Source: Streptomyces flaveus
Lineage (GTDB): Bacteria; Actinomycetota; Actinomycetes; Streptomycetales; Streptomycetaceae
Direction: 5' to 3'
Assembly (NCBI RefSeq): GCF_014647675.1
Contig: NZ_BMPQ01000027.1
Coordinates: 54,693 to 118,692 of the forward strand
DNA length: 64,000 nucleotides
The position numbers and the translations under genes are program-made. Shown piece by piece: positions 34,307 to 42,539 of the stretch (its first letter is position 1; every line of letters starts with the position of its first letter). A model generated the notes under the pieces. The model was given only the letters and a program-made list of their open reading frames with translations. It ran no database searches and was not told the origin of the DNA.

Positions 34307-34909
34307 ATGAGCGATTCCTCCGAGAAGCCCTCCGCCAAGCCCCGCAAGCGCGTGGATTACGGGACCGGCCGCGAGGCCCTGCTCAACGCGGCCGTACGTG
34401 TGGTGGCCCGGGGCGGGCTGCGCAAGCTCACCTATCGCTCTGTCGCGGAGGAGGCGGGCGTCACGCACGGGCTCGTGGTGCACCACTTCGGTTCACGTGA
34501 CGCGCTGGTCGAGGCAGCCCTCGAACACGCGGTGCGCACGAGCGCGAGTACGAGTTCCCTGGAACCCGGCACGGGCGACATCGCTGACTTCGCGGCGGGA
34601 CTGGCGGACATGGTCACCCGCGAGCCGGCCATGCAGACGTTCCAGTACGAGCTCATGCTCGAGTCCCGGCGCAGGCCCGAGCTGCTGCCGCAGATCCGCG
34701 CGCTGTACGACGAGTACTTCGAGGCCACGGAGAGGGAGCTGTCCCGCAGCCTGCCCGAAGGCACCAGCCCTGCCCTGACCCGGCTCGTCTTCGCCGCTCT
34801 GGAGGGTCTCGTACTGCACCAGCTGGTCCTCGACGAGCCGGACGTCACAGAGGCCGCGCTGAAGGAGCTGCGGTCACTGCTGACGCGGCAGCGTGGCGGC
34901 GCAGAGTAG
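34307..34909 (+). CDS. TetR-family regulator, locus copy 1
   Basis: A 200-residue TetR protein (ATG 34307) after the ring-cleavage operon. The DNA-binding domain includes LLNAAVRVVARGGLRKLTYRSVAEEAGVTHGLVVHHFGSRDALV. It is clearly paralogous to the regulator at 44635-45318: ARGGLRKLTYR, EEAGVTHGLV, HHFGSRD, FQYELMLES and FAALEGLVLHQ recur nearly unchanged. The two flank the one-carbon/amine half of the locus and probably recognise the shared TATCC-N4-GGATA dyads. The ligand is unknown. Confidence 0.9.
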   Translation: MSDSSEKPSAKPRKRVDYGTGREALLNAAVRVVARGGLRKLTYRSVAEEAGVTHGLVVHHFGSRDALVEAALEHAVRTSASTSSLEPGTGDIADFAAGLADMVTREPAMQTFQYELMLESRRRPELLPQIRALYDEYFEATERELSRSLPEGTSPALTRLVFAALEGLVLHQLVLDEPDVTEAALKELRSLLTRQRGGAE

Positions 34910-34952
34910 TCGCTCATGCGGTAATCCCTGCCATAACAGCAGGTCAGGACAG

Positions 34953-34977
34953 GTCCCCGTCGCCCGGCGACGGGGAC
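34953..34977 (+). terminator. Hairpin terminator after the first TetR gene
   Basis: A perfect 11-base stem, GTCCCCGTCGC at 34953-34963 and GCGACGGGGAC at 34967-34977 with a three-base loop, begins 44 bases past the stop. It separates the ring-cleavage operon from the following P450 promoter. Confidence 0.8.
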
Positions 34978-35025
34978 TCGTCTGTTTCCGGCGGCGTAAA
35001 GAGTCGATTACGTGCGCGCGAAGTA

Positions 35026-35054
35026 TTGACGAAACTATCCGAGTGGATAATTCT
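35026..35054 (+). promoter_or_regulatory. P450 promoter with embedded TATCC-type operator
   Basis: A -35 TTGACG (35026-35031) and a -10-like AATTCT (35049-35054) are 17 bases apart. The dyad TATCC-GAGT-GGATA (35036-35049) fills the spacer. Repressor binding there would block polymerase. The layout is nearly identical to the gcvT-like promoter on the other strand at 44562-44590, including the TTCTCGC after the -10. Confidence 0.75.
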
Positions 35055-35140
35055 CGCGGTGTAGGGCCATTGGTCGCCTTCCCCTCTTCTACTCCCCAGC
35101 TCCCCCTCCGCCTCGCGCCCGATACGAGGAGTGCCACGAC

Positions 35141-36337
35141 ATGACCGTCGCCACCGCCGGACCCGCATCCGCCACCGAGGATCTGCTGCCCTTCCGCGAC
35201 CCCGGCTTCCGCGCGGACCCGTACCCGTACTACGCGCGGCTGCGGCAGGAGCACCCTGTCTACAGGCATCCGGTCGGTCTGTACGTCGTCTCCCGCTACG
35301 AGGACGTCGCCCGGCTGATCCGCAACCCCACCCTGAGCGTGCAGCAACTCGACTTCGGGCCAGCCACCCCGATCCACCACACCATGCTCGGCAAGGACGC
35401 CCCCGACCACACGCGGCTGCGGCGGATCACCAACCGCTGGTTCACGCCCAAGGCCGTCGAAGAATGGTCCAAGGTGACGCGTGCCTCCGTGGAGGCCGTG
35501 CTCGACGAGGTCGAGAAGGGCGACGGCACCCTGGACGCCGCCGACGGCCTCTCCCTGAAGTGCACCTTCGACACCACCTGTCACATCTTCGGCATCGAGC
35601 CGACCGAGATGGACGCCATCCAGCGCAAGACCTACGAGATCGGGCTGAGCCTCGGCCCCGGCGGCAACGACGAGGAGGCCCGCGCCACCACGGAGGCGTT
35701 CGCCTGGTTCGCCGAGCACATCCGCCGGCTCGTGGCCGACAAGCGCGCCCACCTCGGCGAGGGTCTGATCGACGCCTTCATCGCCGCGCAGGACGAGGGC
35801 AGGATGACCGAGGAAGAAGTCGTCTACACGATCTTCCTGTTCTTCGCCGTGGGCCACCTCGACGTCAAGCACCTGATCAACCACGGCATCTGGCTGATGA
35901 CGCAGAAGCCCGAGCTGTTCGCGGCCTACCGGGACGAGCCGGAGGCACGGCCGGGCATCATCAACGAGATCCTGCGGATCGAAACGCCCGAGTCGATGGT
36001 GGTGCGCCTGACCACGCAGGACACGGTCATCGGCGACGTCACCGTAGCGGCCGGAGAGGCGCTGGCCCTGCTCATCGCCTCCGCCAACCGTGACCCCGAG
36101 GTGTTCGCCGACCCCGACACCTTCGACCACACCCGCCCGGTCGCCGCCGGCCAGCACCTGGCCTTCGGCTCTGGCATGCACGGCTGCGCCGGCCAGGTCC
36201 TGGCCCGGGCCGAGGCGGACATCGTCTTCAGCGCGATCGTCAACCGGTTCTCCGGTGTGGAGCCGGTCGGCGAGCCCACCTATGCGCACACCGAGTTCCT
36301 GCGCACCATCACCCACCTCCCCGTCCGTTTCCTGTGA
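35141..36337 (+). CDS. Cytochrome P450, locus copy B, lacking the I-helix Thr
   Basis: A 398-residue P450. The ATG at 35141 is 87 bases after the promoter. ExxR is Glu276-Arg279 (EILR), and the heme loop FGSGMHGCAGQ places the axial Cys at 349. The I-helix reads AVGHLDVKHL (236-245). Asp241 is followed by Val242 where nearly all P450s have the Thr of the proton-relay pair, and Gly-His replaces the usual Gly-x-Glu/Asp. P450s without this Thr often use substrate or water to deliver protons. The next gene is its ferredoxin, and the locus holds a folate C1 module, so an N- or O-demethylase role is a reasonable hypothesis. Confidence 0.88.
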   Translation: MTVATAGPASATEDLLPFRDPGFRADPYPYYARLRQEHPVYRHPVGLYVVSRYEDVARLIRNPTLSVQQLDFGPATPIHHTMLGKDAPDHTRLRRITNRWFTPKAVEEWSKVTRASVEAVLDEVEKGDGTLDAADGLSLKCTFDTTCHIFGIEPTEMDAIQRKTYEIGLSLGPGGNDEEARATTEAFAWFAEHIRRLVADKRAHLGEGLIDAFIAAQDEGRMTEEEVVYTIFLFFAVGHLDVKHLINHGIWLMTQKPELFAAYRDEPEARPGIINEILRIETPESMVVRLTTQDTVIGDVTVAAGEALALLIASANRDPEVFADPDTFDHTRPVAAGQHLAFGSGMHGCAGQVLARAEADIVFSAIVNRFSGVEPVGEPTYAHTEFLRTITHLPVRFL

Positions 36338-36371
36338 TTCCCCTGATCCGTTTCGAGAGCCAGGAGCCGTC

Positions 36372-36584
36372 ATGAAGGTCGAAGTCGACCTCAAGAAGTG
36401 CCAGGACCACGGCCAGTGCGTGTACGCGGCCCCCGACCTGTTCGCGCTGGACGACGAGGGGCGCCTGTCCGTGCGATCGCGGGCGACCGACGTGTACGTG
36501 GCCGACGTGGACGAGGAGAACGCCGAGGAGCTGTACGAGGCCGCCGAGGTCTGCCCGCTCCAGGCCATCACGGTGCACGAATAG
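36372..36584 (+). CDS. [3Fe-4S] ferredoxin paired with P450 copy B
   Basis: A 70-residue ferredoxin (ATG 36372, AGGAG upstream) following the P450 by 34 bases. Ligands are Cys10 and Cys16 in CQDHGQC and the Cys of EVCPLQAI. It is the twin of the ferredoxin at 28670 but has eight more residues in the middle loop. No reductase lies next to it, so it probably uses the one at 28864-30072. Confidence 0.92.
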   Translation: MKVEVDLKKCQDHGQCVYAAPDLFALDDEGRLSVRSRATDVYVADVDEENAEELYEAAEVCPLQAITVHE

Positions 36585-36902
36585 CCGGGGACGCGGCATG
36601 TTTCGGGTCGTGTCCTACCCGACCGCGCGGCTGCTGCGCCGCGTACTTCCCCGGGACCAACGTCCTGGTACCCCTGGACAGCACCGCCGACCCCACGTCG
36701 AAGTCGGTCGTCATACGACTCGTACGTCGGATCGCGGCCGACCGGCCCGTCGCCTGAGTCACGGTCCTGTAAAGACCTCCGCGGCCGCAAAAGGATCCCC
36801 CGCAGCCCCTTGCCAAACGGATAGTTCCCGCCCACCATGAGGCAACTCGTTTGGCCTAAAACGAAATCTCCGTCCCTCCCCGTTCCCCGGCAGGTGATTC
36901 GA
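36585..36902 (+). other. Intergenic region before the amine permease, with a dyad and a possible gene fragment
   Basis: About 318 bases. A frame ending at 36757 reads TNVLVPLDSTADPTSKS and VIRLVRRIAADRP, vaguely like an MMPL-type transporter loop; it has no start and is called debris at most. The dyad TCGTTT-GGCCTA-AAACGA at 36847-36864 (perfect 6-base arms) lies 38 bases before the permease GTG and is a candidate operator. It differs from the TATCC motif, so the permease and following genes may have separate control. Confidence 0.5.
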
Positions 36903-38360
36903 GTGGACAGTCAGACCGCGGTCGCCACGCAGACCGCTCATGACGCATCCATGGCAGGCAGACTCAAGCCCAACTCTCTCGGTGTCCTCGGCATCCTCTT
37001 CTTCGTTCTCTCCGCCCAGGCACCGCTGACCGGCATCGCCGGGGCCGTGCCCATCGCCATCGCCATCGGCAACGGCGCCGGCGCCCCGGCCGCCTATCTC
37101 GCAGCGGGCGTCGTCGTCCTGCTGTTCTCCGTGGGCTTCGTCGCCATGGGCCGCCACGTCGTGGACGCCGGCGCCTTCTACACCTACATCGGCAAGGGCC
37201 TCGGTCGCGCGACCGGCTCCGGCAGCGCCGCCGTCGCGCTCTTCTCCTACTGTGCCGTGCAAGCCTGTATGTACGGACTGTACGGAAGCATCATGAGCGG
37301 CCTTGTCGAGTACCACACCGGTGCCCAGGTGGCGTGGTGGGTCTGGGCCCTGGTCACCATGGCGATCGTGCAGGTTCTCGGCGCCTCGGGCATCGAGATG
37401 GGCGCCAAGATCCTCGCCGTTTTCGTGCTGGCCGAGTTCAGCATCCTGATCGTCTTCGCCCTCGTGACCCTCTTCAAGGGCGGCGGACCCGAGGGGCTCG
37501 GCCTCACGGACAGCTTCTCGCCGTCCGCCGCGTTCCAGGGCGCCCCCGGCGTGGCGCTGATGTTCGCCGTGGCGTCGATGTTCGGCTTCGAGTCCACCGC
37601 CATCTACGGCGAGGAGGCTCGTGAACCCCGCAAGACTGTTCCCCGGGCCACTTACCTGTCCGTCGCGGTGGTCACCGGCTTCTTCGCGTTCACCTCATGG
37701 ATGCTGGTCTCCGCGCACGGCGCGTCCCAGGCCACGGCCGAGGCGGGCAAGGCCCTGGAGAGCGGCGACGCCACGGCCTTCGTCTTCACGCCGATCGCCG
37801 CCCAGTTCGGCGGCTGGGTCAACGACGTGCTGCCGATCCTGCTGGCCACTTCCCTCTTCGCCGGCCTCCTGGCCTTCCACAACTCCGCCAACCGCTACCT
37901 GTTCTCTCTCGGCCGCGAAGGGCTCCTGCCGCGTGGACTGACCGCCATCAACCGGCGTCACTCGCCCTGGGTGGCGGGCACCGTGCAGACCGTGATCGCG
38001 GTGCTGCTGGTGGTGCCGTTCGCGGTCCTGGGCAAGGATCCGGTGCTGACCCTCTTCTCCTGGTTCAGCGGGGTCGCCGTCCTGGGCATCATGCTGCTGT
38101 ACTTCCTGACCTCGGTCTCGGTCGTCGTGTTCTTCCGCCGCTCGGGCGCCGACACCCGCCCCTGGAACACCCTGATCGCCCCAGTGCTGGGCGCACTCGG
38201 CATCGCCGGTGCCATCTGGCTCATCGTCGCCAACTTCACGACGCTCATCGGCGGCGACCGGACCACGGCCCTATGGCTCCAGGCCACCGTTCCGGTGGTG
38301 ATGATCCTCGGCGTCATCGCCGCCCGGCTGACGCGGTCCCGGGCAGAGACCACCGACTGA
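36903..38360 (+). CDS. APC-family amino acid/amine permease (PuuP-like)
   Basis: A 485-residue transporter with twelve hydrophobic helices. The start GTG 36903 (AGGTG upstream) gives a short polar N-terminus; an earlier ATG at 36837 is less likely because it would overlap the dyad. LGVLGILFFVLSAQAPLTGIAG is the APC helix 1 with its unwound substrate site, and FGFESTAIYGEEAREPRKTVPRA is the helix 6-loop signature. Located between a P450/ferredoxin pair and PuuC/PuuD-like genes, it probably imports the amine degraded by this locus. Confidence 0.88.
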   Translation: MDSQTAVATQTAHDASMAGRLKPNSLGVLGILFFVLSAQAPLTGIAGAVPIAIAIGNGAGAPAAYLAAGVVVLLFSVGFVAMGRHVVDAGAFYTYIGKGLGRATGSGSAAVALFSYCAVQACMYGLYGSIMSGLVEYHTGAQVAWWVWALVTMAIVQVLGASGIEMGAKILAVFVLAEFSILIVFALVTLFKGGGPEGLGLTDSFSPSAAFQGAPGVALMFAVASMFGFESTAIYGEEAREPRKTVPRATYLSVAVVTGFFAFTSWMLVSAHGASQATAEAGKALESGDATAFVFTPIAAQFGGWVNDVLPILLATSLFAGLLAFHNSANRYLFSLGREGLLPRGLTAINRRHSPWVAGTVQTVIAVLLVVPFAVLGKDPVLTLFSWFSGVAVLGIMLLYFLTSVSVVVFFRRSGADTRPWNTLIAPVLGALGIAGAIWLIVANFTTLIGGDRTTALWLQATVPVVMILGVIAARLTRSRAETTD

Positions 38361-38376
38361 CACCGCGTCCCTCGCT

Positions 38377-38408
38377 GATACGGCCGGAGCCTGCGCCCCG
38401 GTCGTATC
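38377..38408 (+). terminator. Hairpin after the permease gene
   Basis: GATACGGCCGG at 38377-38387 pairs with CCGGTCGTATC at 38398-38408 (10 of 11 positions, one G-U in RNA) around a 10-base loop, 17 bases after the stop. It may separate the permease from the aldehyde dehydrogenase transcript. Confidence 0.65.
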
Positions 38409-38468
38409 GGGCCTTTTGACGAACCGAGTGAGTCGTTTGTCATCGAATGAAATGGAGATGGAGAGCGC

Positions 38469-39959
38469 GTGCTGAACGCCACCCATGAGGAACTGCTGCG
38501 CCGCGCCAAGGGACTCGACCTGCCCACACAGCACCACATCGACGGCAAGGACGAAGCCGGTCACGGTGGATCGTTCGCCGTGATTTCCCCTCGCGACGGC
38601 CAGACCCTGGTCCAGGTCGCCGACGCGCGGGAGGCGGAGATCGATCTCGCCGTGGCGGCGGCGCGCCGCGCCTTCGACACAGGGCCGTGGCCGCACCTGG
38701 CGCCCGCCGAGCGTGGTCGGGTCCTGTTGCGAATCGCCGAGCTGCTGGAGGAGCGGCGCGAGGAGCTGGCGCTGACCGTGAGCCTGGAGATGGGCAAACC
38801 GATCACGGACGCGTACGCCATCGAGCTGCGCGCCGCGATCAACACCTTCCGCTGGTACGGGCAGCTCGCCGACAAACTCACCGACGAGTCTCCCCATACC
38901 GCATCGGACTCACTGGCCTTGGTCACCCGGGAGCCGACAGGCGTCGTCGGCGCCGTCGTGCCGTGGAACTTCCCGCTCACGTTGGCGAGTTGGAAGGTCG
39001 CTCCCGCGCTCGCCGCCGGCTGCACGGTCGTCCTGAAGCCGTCGGAGTCCTCTCCGCTGTCCGCCCTCCTGCTCGGCCGCGTCGCCACCGACGCCGGACT
39101 GCCGCCGGGCGTCCTCAACGTTGTCACCGGTGACGGGCCGGTGGCAGGGCGGGCGCTCGGCCTCCACCCCGACGTCGATGTCCTGGCCTTCACCGGCTCC
39201 ACCGTCGTCGGCCGCCACTTCCTGCGCTACGCCGCCGACTCCAATCTCAAGCGCGTCTGGCTCGAACTCGGCGGCAAGTCACCGAACATCGTGCTGCCCG
39301 ACGCCCCGGACCTGGAGAAGGCGGCGGCGACCGCAGCCTGGGGCATCTTCTTCAACCAGGGTGAGATGTGCACGGCCCCCTCCCGGCTGCTGGTCCACTC
39401 GTCCATCGCCGAACAGGTCACGGAGACCGTCGTGGCGCGGGCGCGCGAGCTGCGGGTGGGCGACCCGCTCGATCCGGCCACCGAGATGGGCGCACTGGTC
39501 GGCGACAGCCACCTCGGCAGGGTCCTGGAACATGTCGCCTCCGGCCTGGACGAGGGCGCCAGGCTGCGGGTGGGAGGGGGCCGGGCCCTGGCCGAGACCG
39601 GCGGCAGCTACCTGCGGCCCACCGTGTTCGACCGGGTCGACCCCGGCATGCGGCTGGCCCGCGAGGAGATCTTCGGCCCCGTCCTGTCCGTCCTTGCCTT
39701 CGACGACCTCGACGAGGCGGTAAGGCTGGCCAACGCCACCGAGTACGGCCTCGCCGCGGGGCTGTGGACGTCCGACCTGTCCACCGCTCACAAGGTCTCG
39801 CGCGCACTGAAGGCCGGCACGGTCTGGGTCAACTGCTACGAGGAGGGCGACCTGACCGTCCCCTTCGGCGGTATGAAGCAGTCAGGCAACGGCCGGGACA
39901 AGTCCGTCCACGCCATCGAGAAGTACACCGAACTGAAGACCACCTGGATCCAGTTGTGA
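38469..39959 (+). CDS. Aldehyde dehydrogenase, PuuC-like (gamma-glutamyl-aminoaldehyde type)
   Basis: A 496-residue NAD(P)-dependent aldehyde dehydrogenase, GTG start at 38469. Motifs are VPWNFPLTLASWKVAPALAAG, FTGSTVVGRHFL, the base Glu in LELGGKSPNIVLP, and the catalytic Cys in NQGEMCTAPSRLLV. The C-terminal KSVHAIEKYTELKTTWI closely follows the E. coli PuuC ending, which oxidises gamma-glutamyl-gamma-aminobutyraldehyde. The PuuD-like hydrolase follows with a GTGA overlap. Together they argue that a gamma-glutamyl aldehyde is oxidised and then the glutamyl group is removed. Confidence 0.86.
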   Translation: MLNATHEELLRRAKGLDLPTQHHIDGKDEAGHGGSFAVISPRDGQTLVQVADAREAEIDLAVAAARRAFDTGPWPHLAPAERGRVLLRIAELLEERREELALTVSLEMGKPITDAYAIELRAAINTFRWYGQLADKLTDESPHTASDSLALVTREPTGVVGAVVPWNFPLTLASWKVAPALAAGCTVVLKPSESSPLSALLLGRVATDAGLPPGVLNVVTGDGPVAGRALGLHPDVDVLAFTGSTVVGRHFLRYAADSNLKRVWLELGGKSPNIVLPDAPDLEKAAATAAWGIFFNQGEMCTAPSRLLVHSSIAEQVTETVVARARELRVGDPLDPATEMGALVGDSHLGRVLEHVASGLDEGARLRVGGGRALAETGGSYLRPTVFDRVDPGMRLAREEIFGPVLSVLAFDDLDEAVRLANATEYGLAAGLWTSDLSTAHKVSRALKAGTVWVNCYEEGDLTVPFGGMKQSGNGRDKSVHAIEKYTELKTTWIQL

Positions 39960-40678
39960 CCCGTACGCACACGCGACCCCTGATCGCGATTCCGGCCCGG
40001 TTCGCCGCCACCACGTCCGCGCTCCGCTACGCCGCCGAGGTGAACGCCCGCGCGCTGGTCGAGGCCGTGTGGCGGGCCGGGGGTGAGCCGGTGAGCATCC
40101 ACCCCGCCGACCCGGCCGGAGCCGACGTGGCCGAGCGGCTCGCCCGCTTCGACGGCGTGTTGCTCCCGGGCGGCGGAGACCTGGCCCCGCACCGCTACGG
40201 AGCCACCGACAGCCATGACAGCGTCTATGACGTCGACGACCTCCAGGACGTGTTCGACCTCGAAGTCGCCTGCCAGACACTGGACTTGGGACTGCCCCTG
40301 CTGGCGATCTGCCGTGGGCTGCAGGTGGTGAACGTCGCCCTCGGCGGCAGCCTGGAACAGGACATGGGCGGCGTGGACCGCGAACACCGGCACATCGTGC
40401 ATCCGGTCGCGATCCAGCGCGGCACCCTGCTCGAACAGGCCACCGGCGCCGAGAAGGCGGAGGCTTCCTGCTACCACCACCAGCGCGTCGACCGCATCGG
40501 TGTCGGGCTCAAGGTCACCGCGCGGGCCGCCGACGGCACGGTGGAGGGGCTCGAACTGCCCGGAACCCCGGGGTGGTTCACGGCGGTGCAGTGGCACCCC
40601 GAGGACACCGCGGACCAGGACCGGGCCCAGCTGGGCCTGTTCGACGCGCTGGTCCAGGCCGCCCACAACAGACGCTGA
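39956..40678 (+). CDS. Gamma-glutamyl-GABA-hydrolase-like class I amidotransferase (PuuD-like)
   Basis: A 240-residue peptidase C26 hydrolase that splits gamma-glutamyl amides, releasing glutamate. The GTG at 39956 overlaps the dehydrogenase stop. VLLPGGGDLAPHRYGA is followed by the nucleophile Cys in LLAICRGLQVVNVALGG and by YHHQRVD and QWHPED, which supplies the catalytic His and Glu. It completes the activation, oxidation, hydrolysis set begun by the GS-like ligase. A 5'-truncated near-copy is found at 52621-53133. Confidence 0.9.
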   Translation: MTRTHTRPLIAIPARFAATTSALRYAAEVNARALVEAVWRAGGEPVSIHPADPAGADVAERLARFDGVLLPGGGDLAPHRYGATDSHDSVYDVDDLQDVFDLEVACQTLDLGLPLLAICRGLQVVNVALGGSLEQDMGGVDREHRHIVHPVAIQRGTLLEQATGAEKAEASCYHHQRVDRIGVGLKVTARAADGTVEGLELPGTPGWFTAVQWHPEDTADQDRAQLGLFDALVQAAHNRR

Positions 40679-40685
40679 CACAGGC

Positions 40686-41591
40686 ATGGCTCTCTTCGGC
40701 CGCAAGCAGAAGGCTCCCCGCCTCGCTCCCGAACTCGACGACGTTCCGCTGGGCCGGGTGCTGAGGGGCATCGCCGCCGCCCGGGGACCAGGACCGCAGG
40801 ACCTCGCCATCGCCCAGGTGGAGCGGCTCCTGCGGGACACCGGCGACGACTGGGACCGCCGCTGCCACCGTATAAGCGTCCTCGCGCAGGCCGTGCCCGC
40901 GCTGGCCCGGGGCTGGCGCGAGCGCCGACCCCGCGACCCGGACGCCCTGGTGCTGGCCACCTGGTCCGAACTGGCCACCGATCCGCGGAGTGCCCTGGCG
41001 ATCTGCCGCGTCGCCGCCGAGGTCCGCCCGACTGATCCGACCCCGTGGGTGGGTGCGCTGGCGGCGCTGCGGATTCTGGGGCGGCCTAGCTCTGAACTTT
41101 CTCCCGTCTGGCTGGAGATACGCGCGCGTGATCCATGGCACCGGGAGGCGCACCTGCAGATCCTGGGCCACCTCTCCCCGGAGGAGCAGGGCAGCCAGGC
41201 CGTGCTACGGGACTTTCTCGATGATGCCCACGCGGTCATGCCGTGGGACGCACCGACGGCATGCCTGCCACTGGCGGCGGCTGTGCGGCAGTACCACCGC
41301 GAAAGGAGCAGGGGAGGAATCCAGGCGCTGGGAGTGAGCCGGTACTGGTCGCAGCCGCACACCGCACGGCTGCTGGACCAGGGCACGGCCCACTGGCTGC
41401 AACCGGGGCACCTGCGTCACGCGGCCGCCGTCGCGGACCTGGGAATGCTCGCCTACGCCTTGATCCGGGCGGGCCGCAGCGGCGATGCCCGGCAGGTCTT
41501 CTCCGCCATCGGCGGGCTGGTGACGCCTTGGCCGTGGAGCTACGAGGGGGACCCGGTGGAGTGCTACACCGGCTACTCCGGCCGCGTGTAG
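40686..41591 (+). CDS. Hypothetical helical-repeat (TPR-like) protein
   Basis: A 301-residue protein without a recognised family. It starts MALFGRKQKAPRLAPELDDV, has no signal peptide or membrane helix, and consists of helical stretches with TPR-like spacing (LATDPRSALAICRVAAEVRPTDP, AYALIRAGRSGDARQVFSAIG). Trp-rich turns (WPWSYEGDP) end it. It lies seven bases after the puuD-like gene and so is probably co-transcribed. Similar Streptomyces proteins of unknown role occur beside unrelated genes, so a function in amine breakdown should not be assumed. Confidence 0.7.
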   Translation: MALFGRKQKAPRLAPELDDVPLGRVLRGIAAARGPGPQDLAIAQVERLLRDTGDDWDRRCHRISVLAQAVPALARGWRERRPRDPDALVLATWSELATDPRSALAICRVAAEVRPTDPTPWVGALAALRILGRPSSELSPVWLEIRARDPWHREAHLQILGHLSPEEQGSQAVLRDFLDDAHAVMPWDAPTACLPLAAAVRQYHRERSRGGIQALGVSRYWSQPHTARLLDQGTAHWLQPGHLRHAAAVADLGMLAYALIRAGRSGDARQVFSAIGGLVTPWPWSYEGDPVECYTGYSGRV

Positions 41592-41664
41592 GCGTGCGGC
41601 TCTCCCTCCACACGCATCGCGCGGGGGCTGGCCTTGCGGTCGGGCCCCACGCCGTACACCGGCG

Positions 41665-42513
41665 TCAGTCGCGCTCCGCCGCCTCGACGATGTTGGTCAG
41701 CAGCATGGCGCGGGTCATCGGTCCGACCCCGCCGACCGGCGGTGTGAGGGAGCCGGCGACCTGGTCGACGTCCGGGTGGACGTCCCCGAGGATGCCCTCG
41801 ACGGTACGGGTGACGCCCACGGACAGGACGGTGGCGCCCGGCTTGATCCAGTCGGGCGTGACCAGGTGGGCCACGCCGGCCGCGGCCACGACCACGTCGG
41901 CGACGCGAGCGTGGGCCGCGGTGTCCTGCGTGGCCTCGTGGCACAGGGTCACCGTGGCGTGCTCGGTGCTGCGGGTCAGCATCAGGCCGAGCGGGCGGCC
42001 CACGGTGAGCCCGCAGCCGATGACGCAGAACTGCTGTCCGGTGATGGGCACGCGGTTGCGCCGAAGAAGGTCGATGATGCCGCGCGGGGTGCAGGGCAGC
42101 GGCCCCGGCATGCCCAGCACGAGTCGGCCCAGGTTGGCGGGGTGCAGCCCGTCGGCGTCCTTGGCAGGGTCGATGAGCTCCAGCACGGCGTGGGTGTCGA
42201 TGTGGGCCGGCAGCGGCAGCTGGACGATGAAACCGGTGCAGGCCGGGTCGGCGTTGAGCCGGAGCACGGACGCCTCCACATCGGCCTGGGTCGCCGTGTC
42301 GGGCAGCTCCACCCGGATCGACGCGATGCCGACCTGGGCGCAGTCGCGGTGCTTGCCGCCGACGTAGGAGCGGCTGGCCGGATCGTCGCCGACCAGGATG
42401 GTGGCAAGGCCGGGGGCGACACCCCGGCTCTTCAGCACCTGCACTCGCTCGGCGAGTTCACGTCTCGTCTCGGCTGCCGCGGCCTTCCCGTCGAGCAGCG
42501 TCGCGGTGGTCAT
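41665..42513 (-). CDS. folD: Methylene-tetrahydrofolate dehydrogenase/cyclohydrolase
   Basis: A 282-residue bifunctional enzyme converting 5,10-methylene-THF to methenyl-THF and then 10-formyl-THF with NADP. The ATG at 42513 opens MTTATLLDGKAAAAETRREL. Catalytic Lys is in SRSYVGGKHRDC, DGLHPANLGRL and PCTPRGIIDLL are present, and the cofactor loop reads CVIGCGLTVGRPLGL, with Cys where most FolD have Arg-Ser. PVGGVGPMTRAML ends it. It is the last of three genes with purU and a gcvT-like gene, so it is a dedicated catabolic copy rather than the housekeeping one. Confidence 0.92.
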   Translation of the reverse strand: MTTATLLDGKAAAAETRRELAERVQVLKSRGVAPGLATILVGDDPASRSYVGGKHRDCAQVGIASIRVELPDTATQADVEASVLRLNADPACTGFIVQLPLPAHIDTHAVLELIDPAKDADGLHPANLGRLVLGMPGPLPCTPRGIIDLLRRNRVPITGQQFCVIGCGLTVGRPLGLMLTRSTEHATVTLCHEATQDTAAHARVADVVVAAAGVAHLVTPDWIKPGATVLSVGVTRTVEGILGDVHPDVDQVAGSLTPPVGGVGPMTRAMLLTNIVEAAERD

Positions 42514-42539
42514 GTCACACAAGCCTCTCGGTGCGGCTG

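Noticed and set aside
36640..36757. Possible MMPL-like transporter fragment (TNVLVPLDSTADPTSKS)
   Set aside because: Only about 35 residues, no start and weak resemblance; kept as a comment on the intergenic region.
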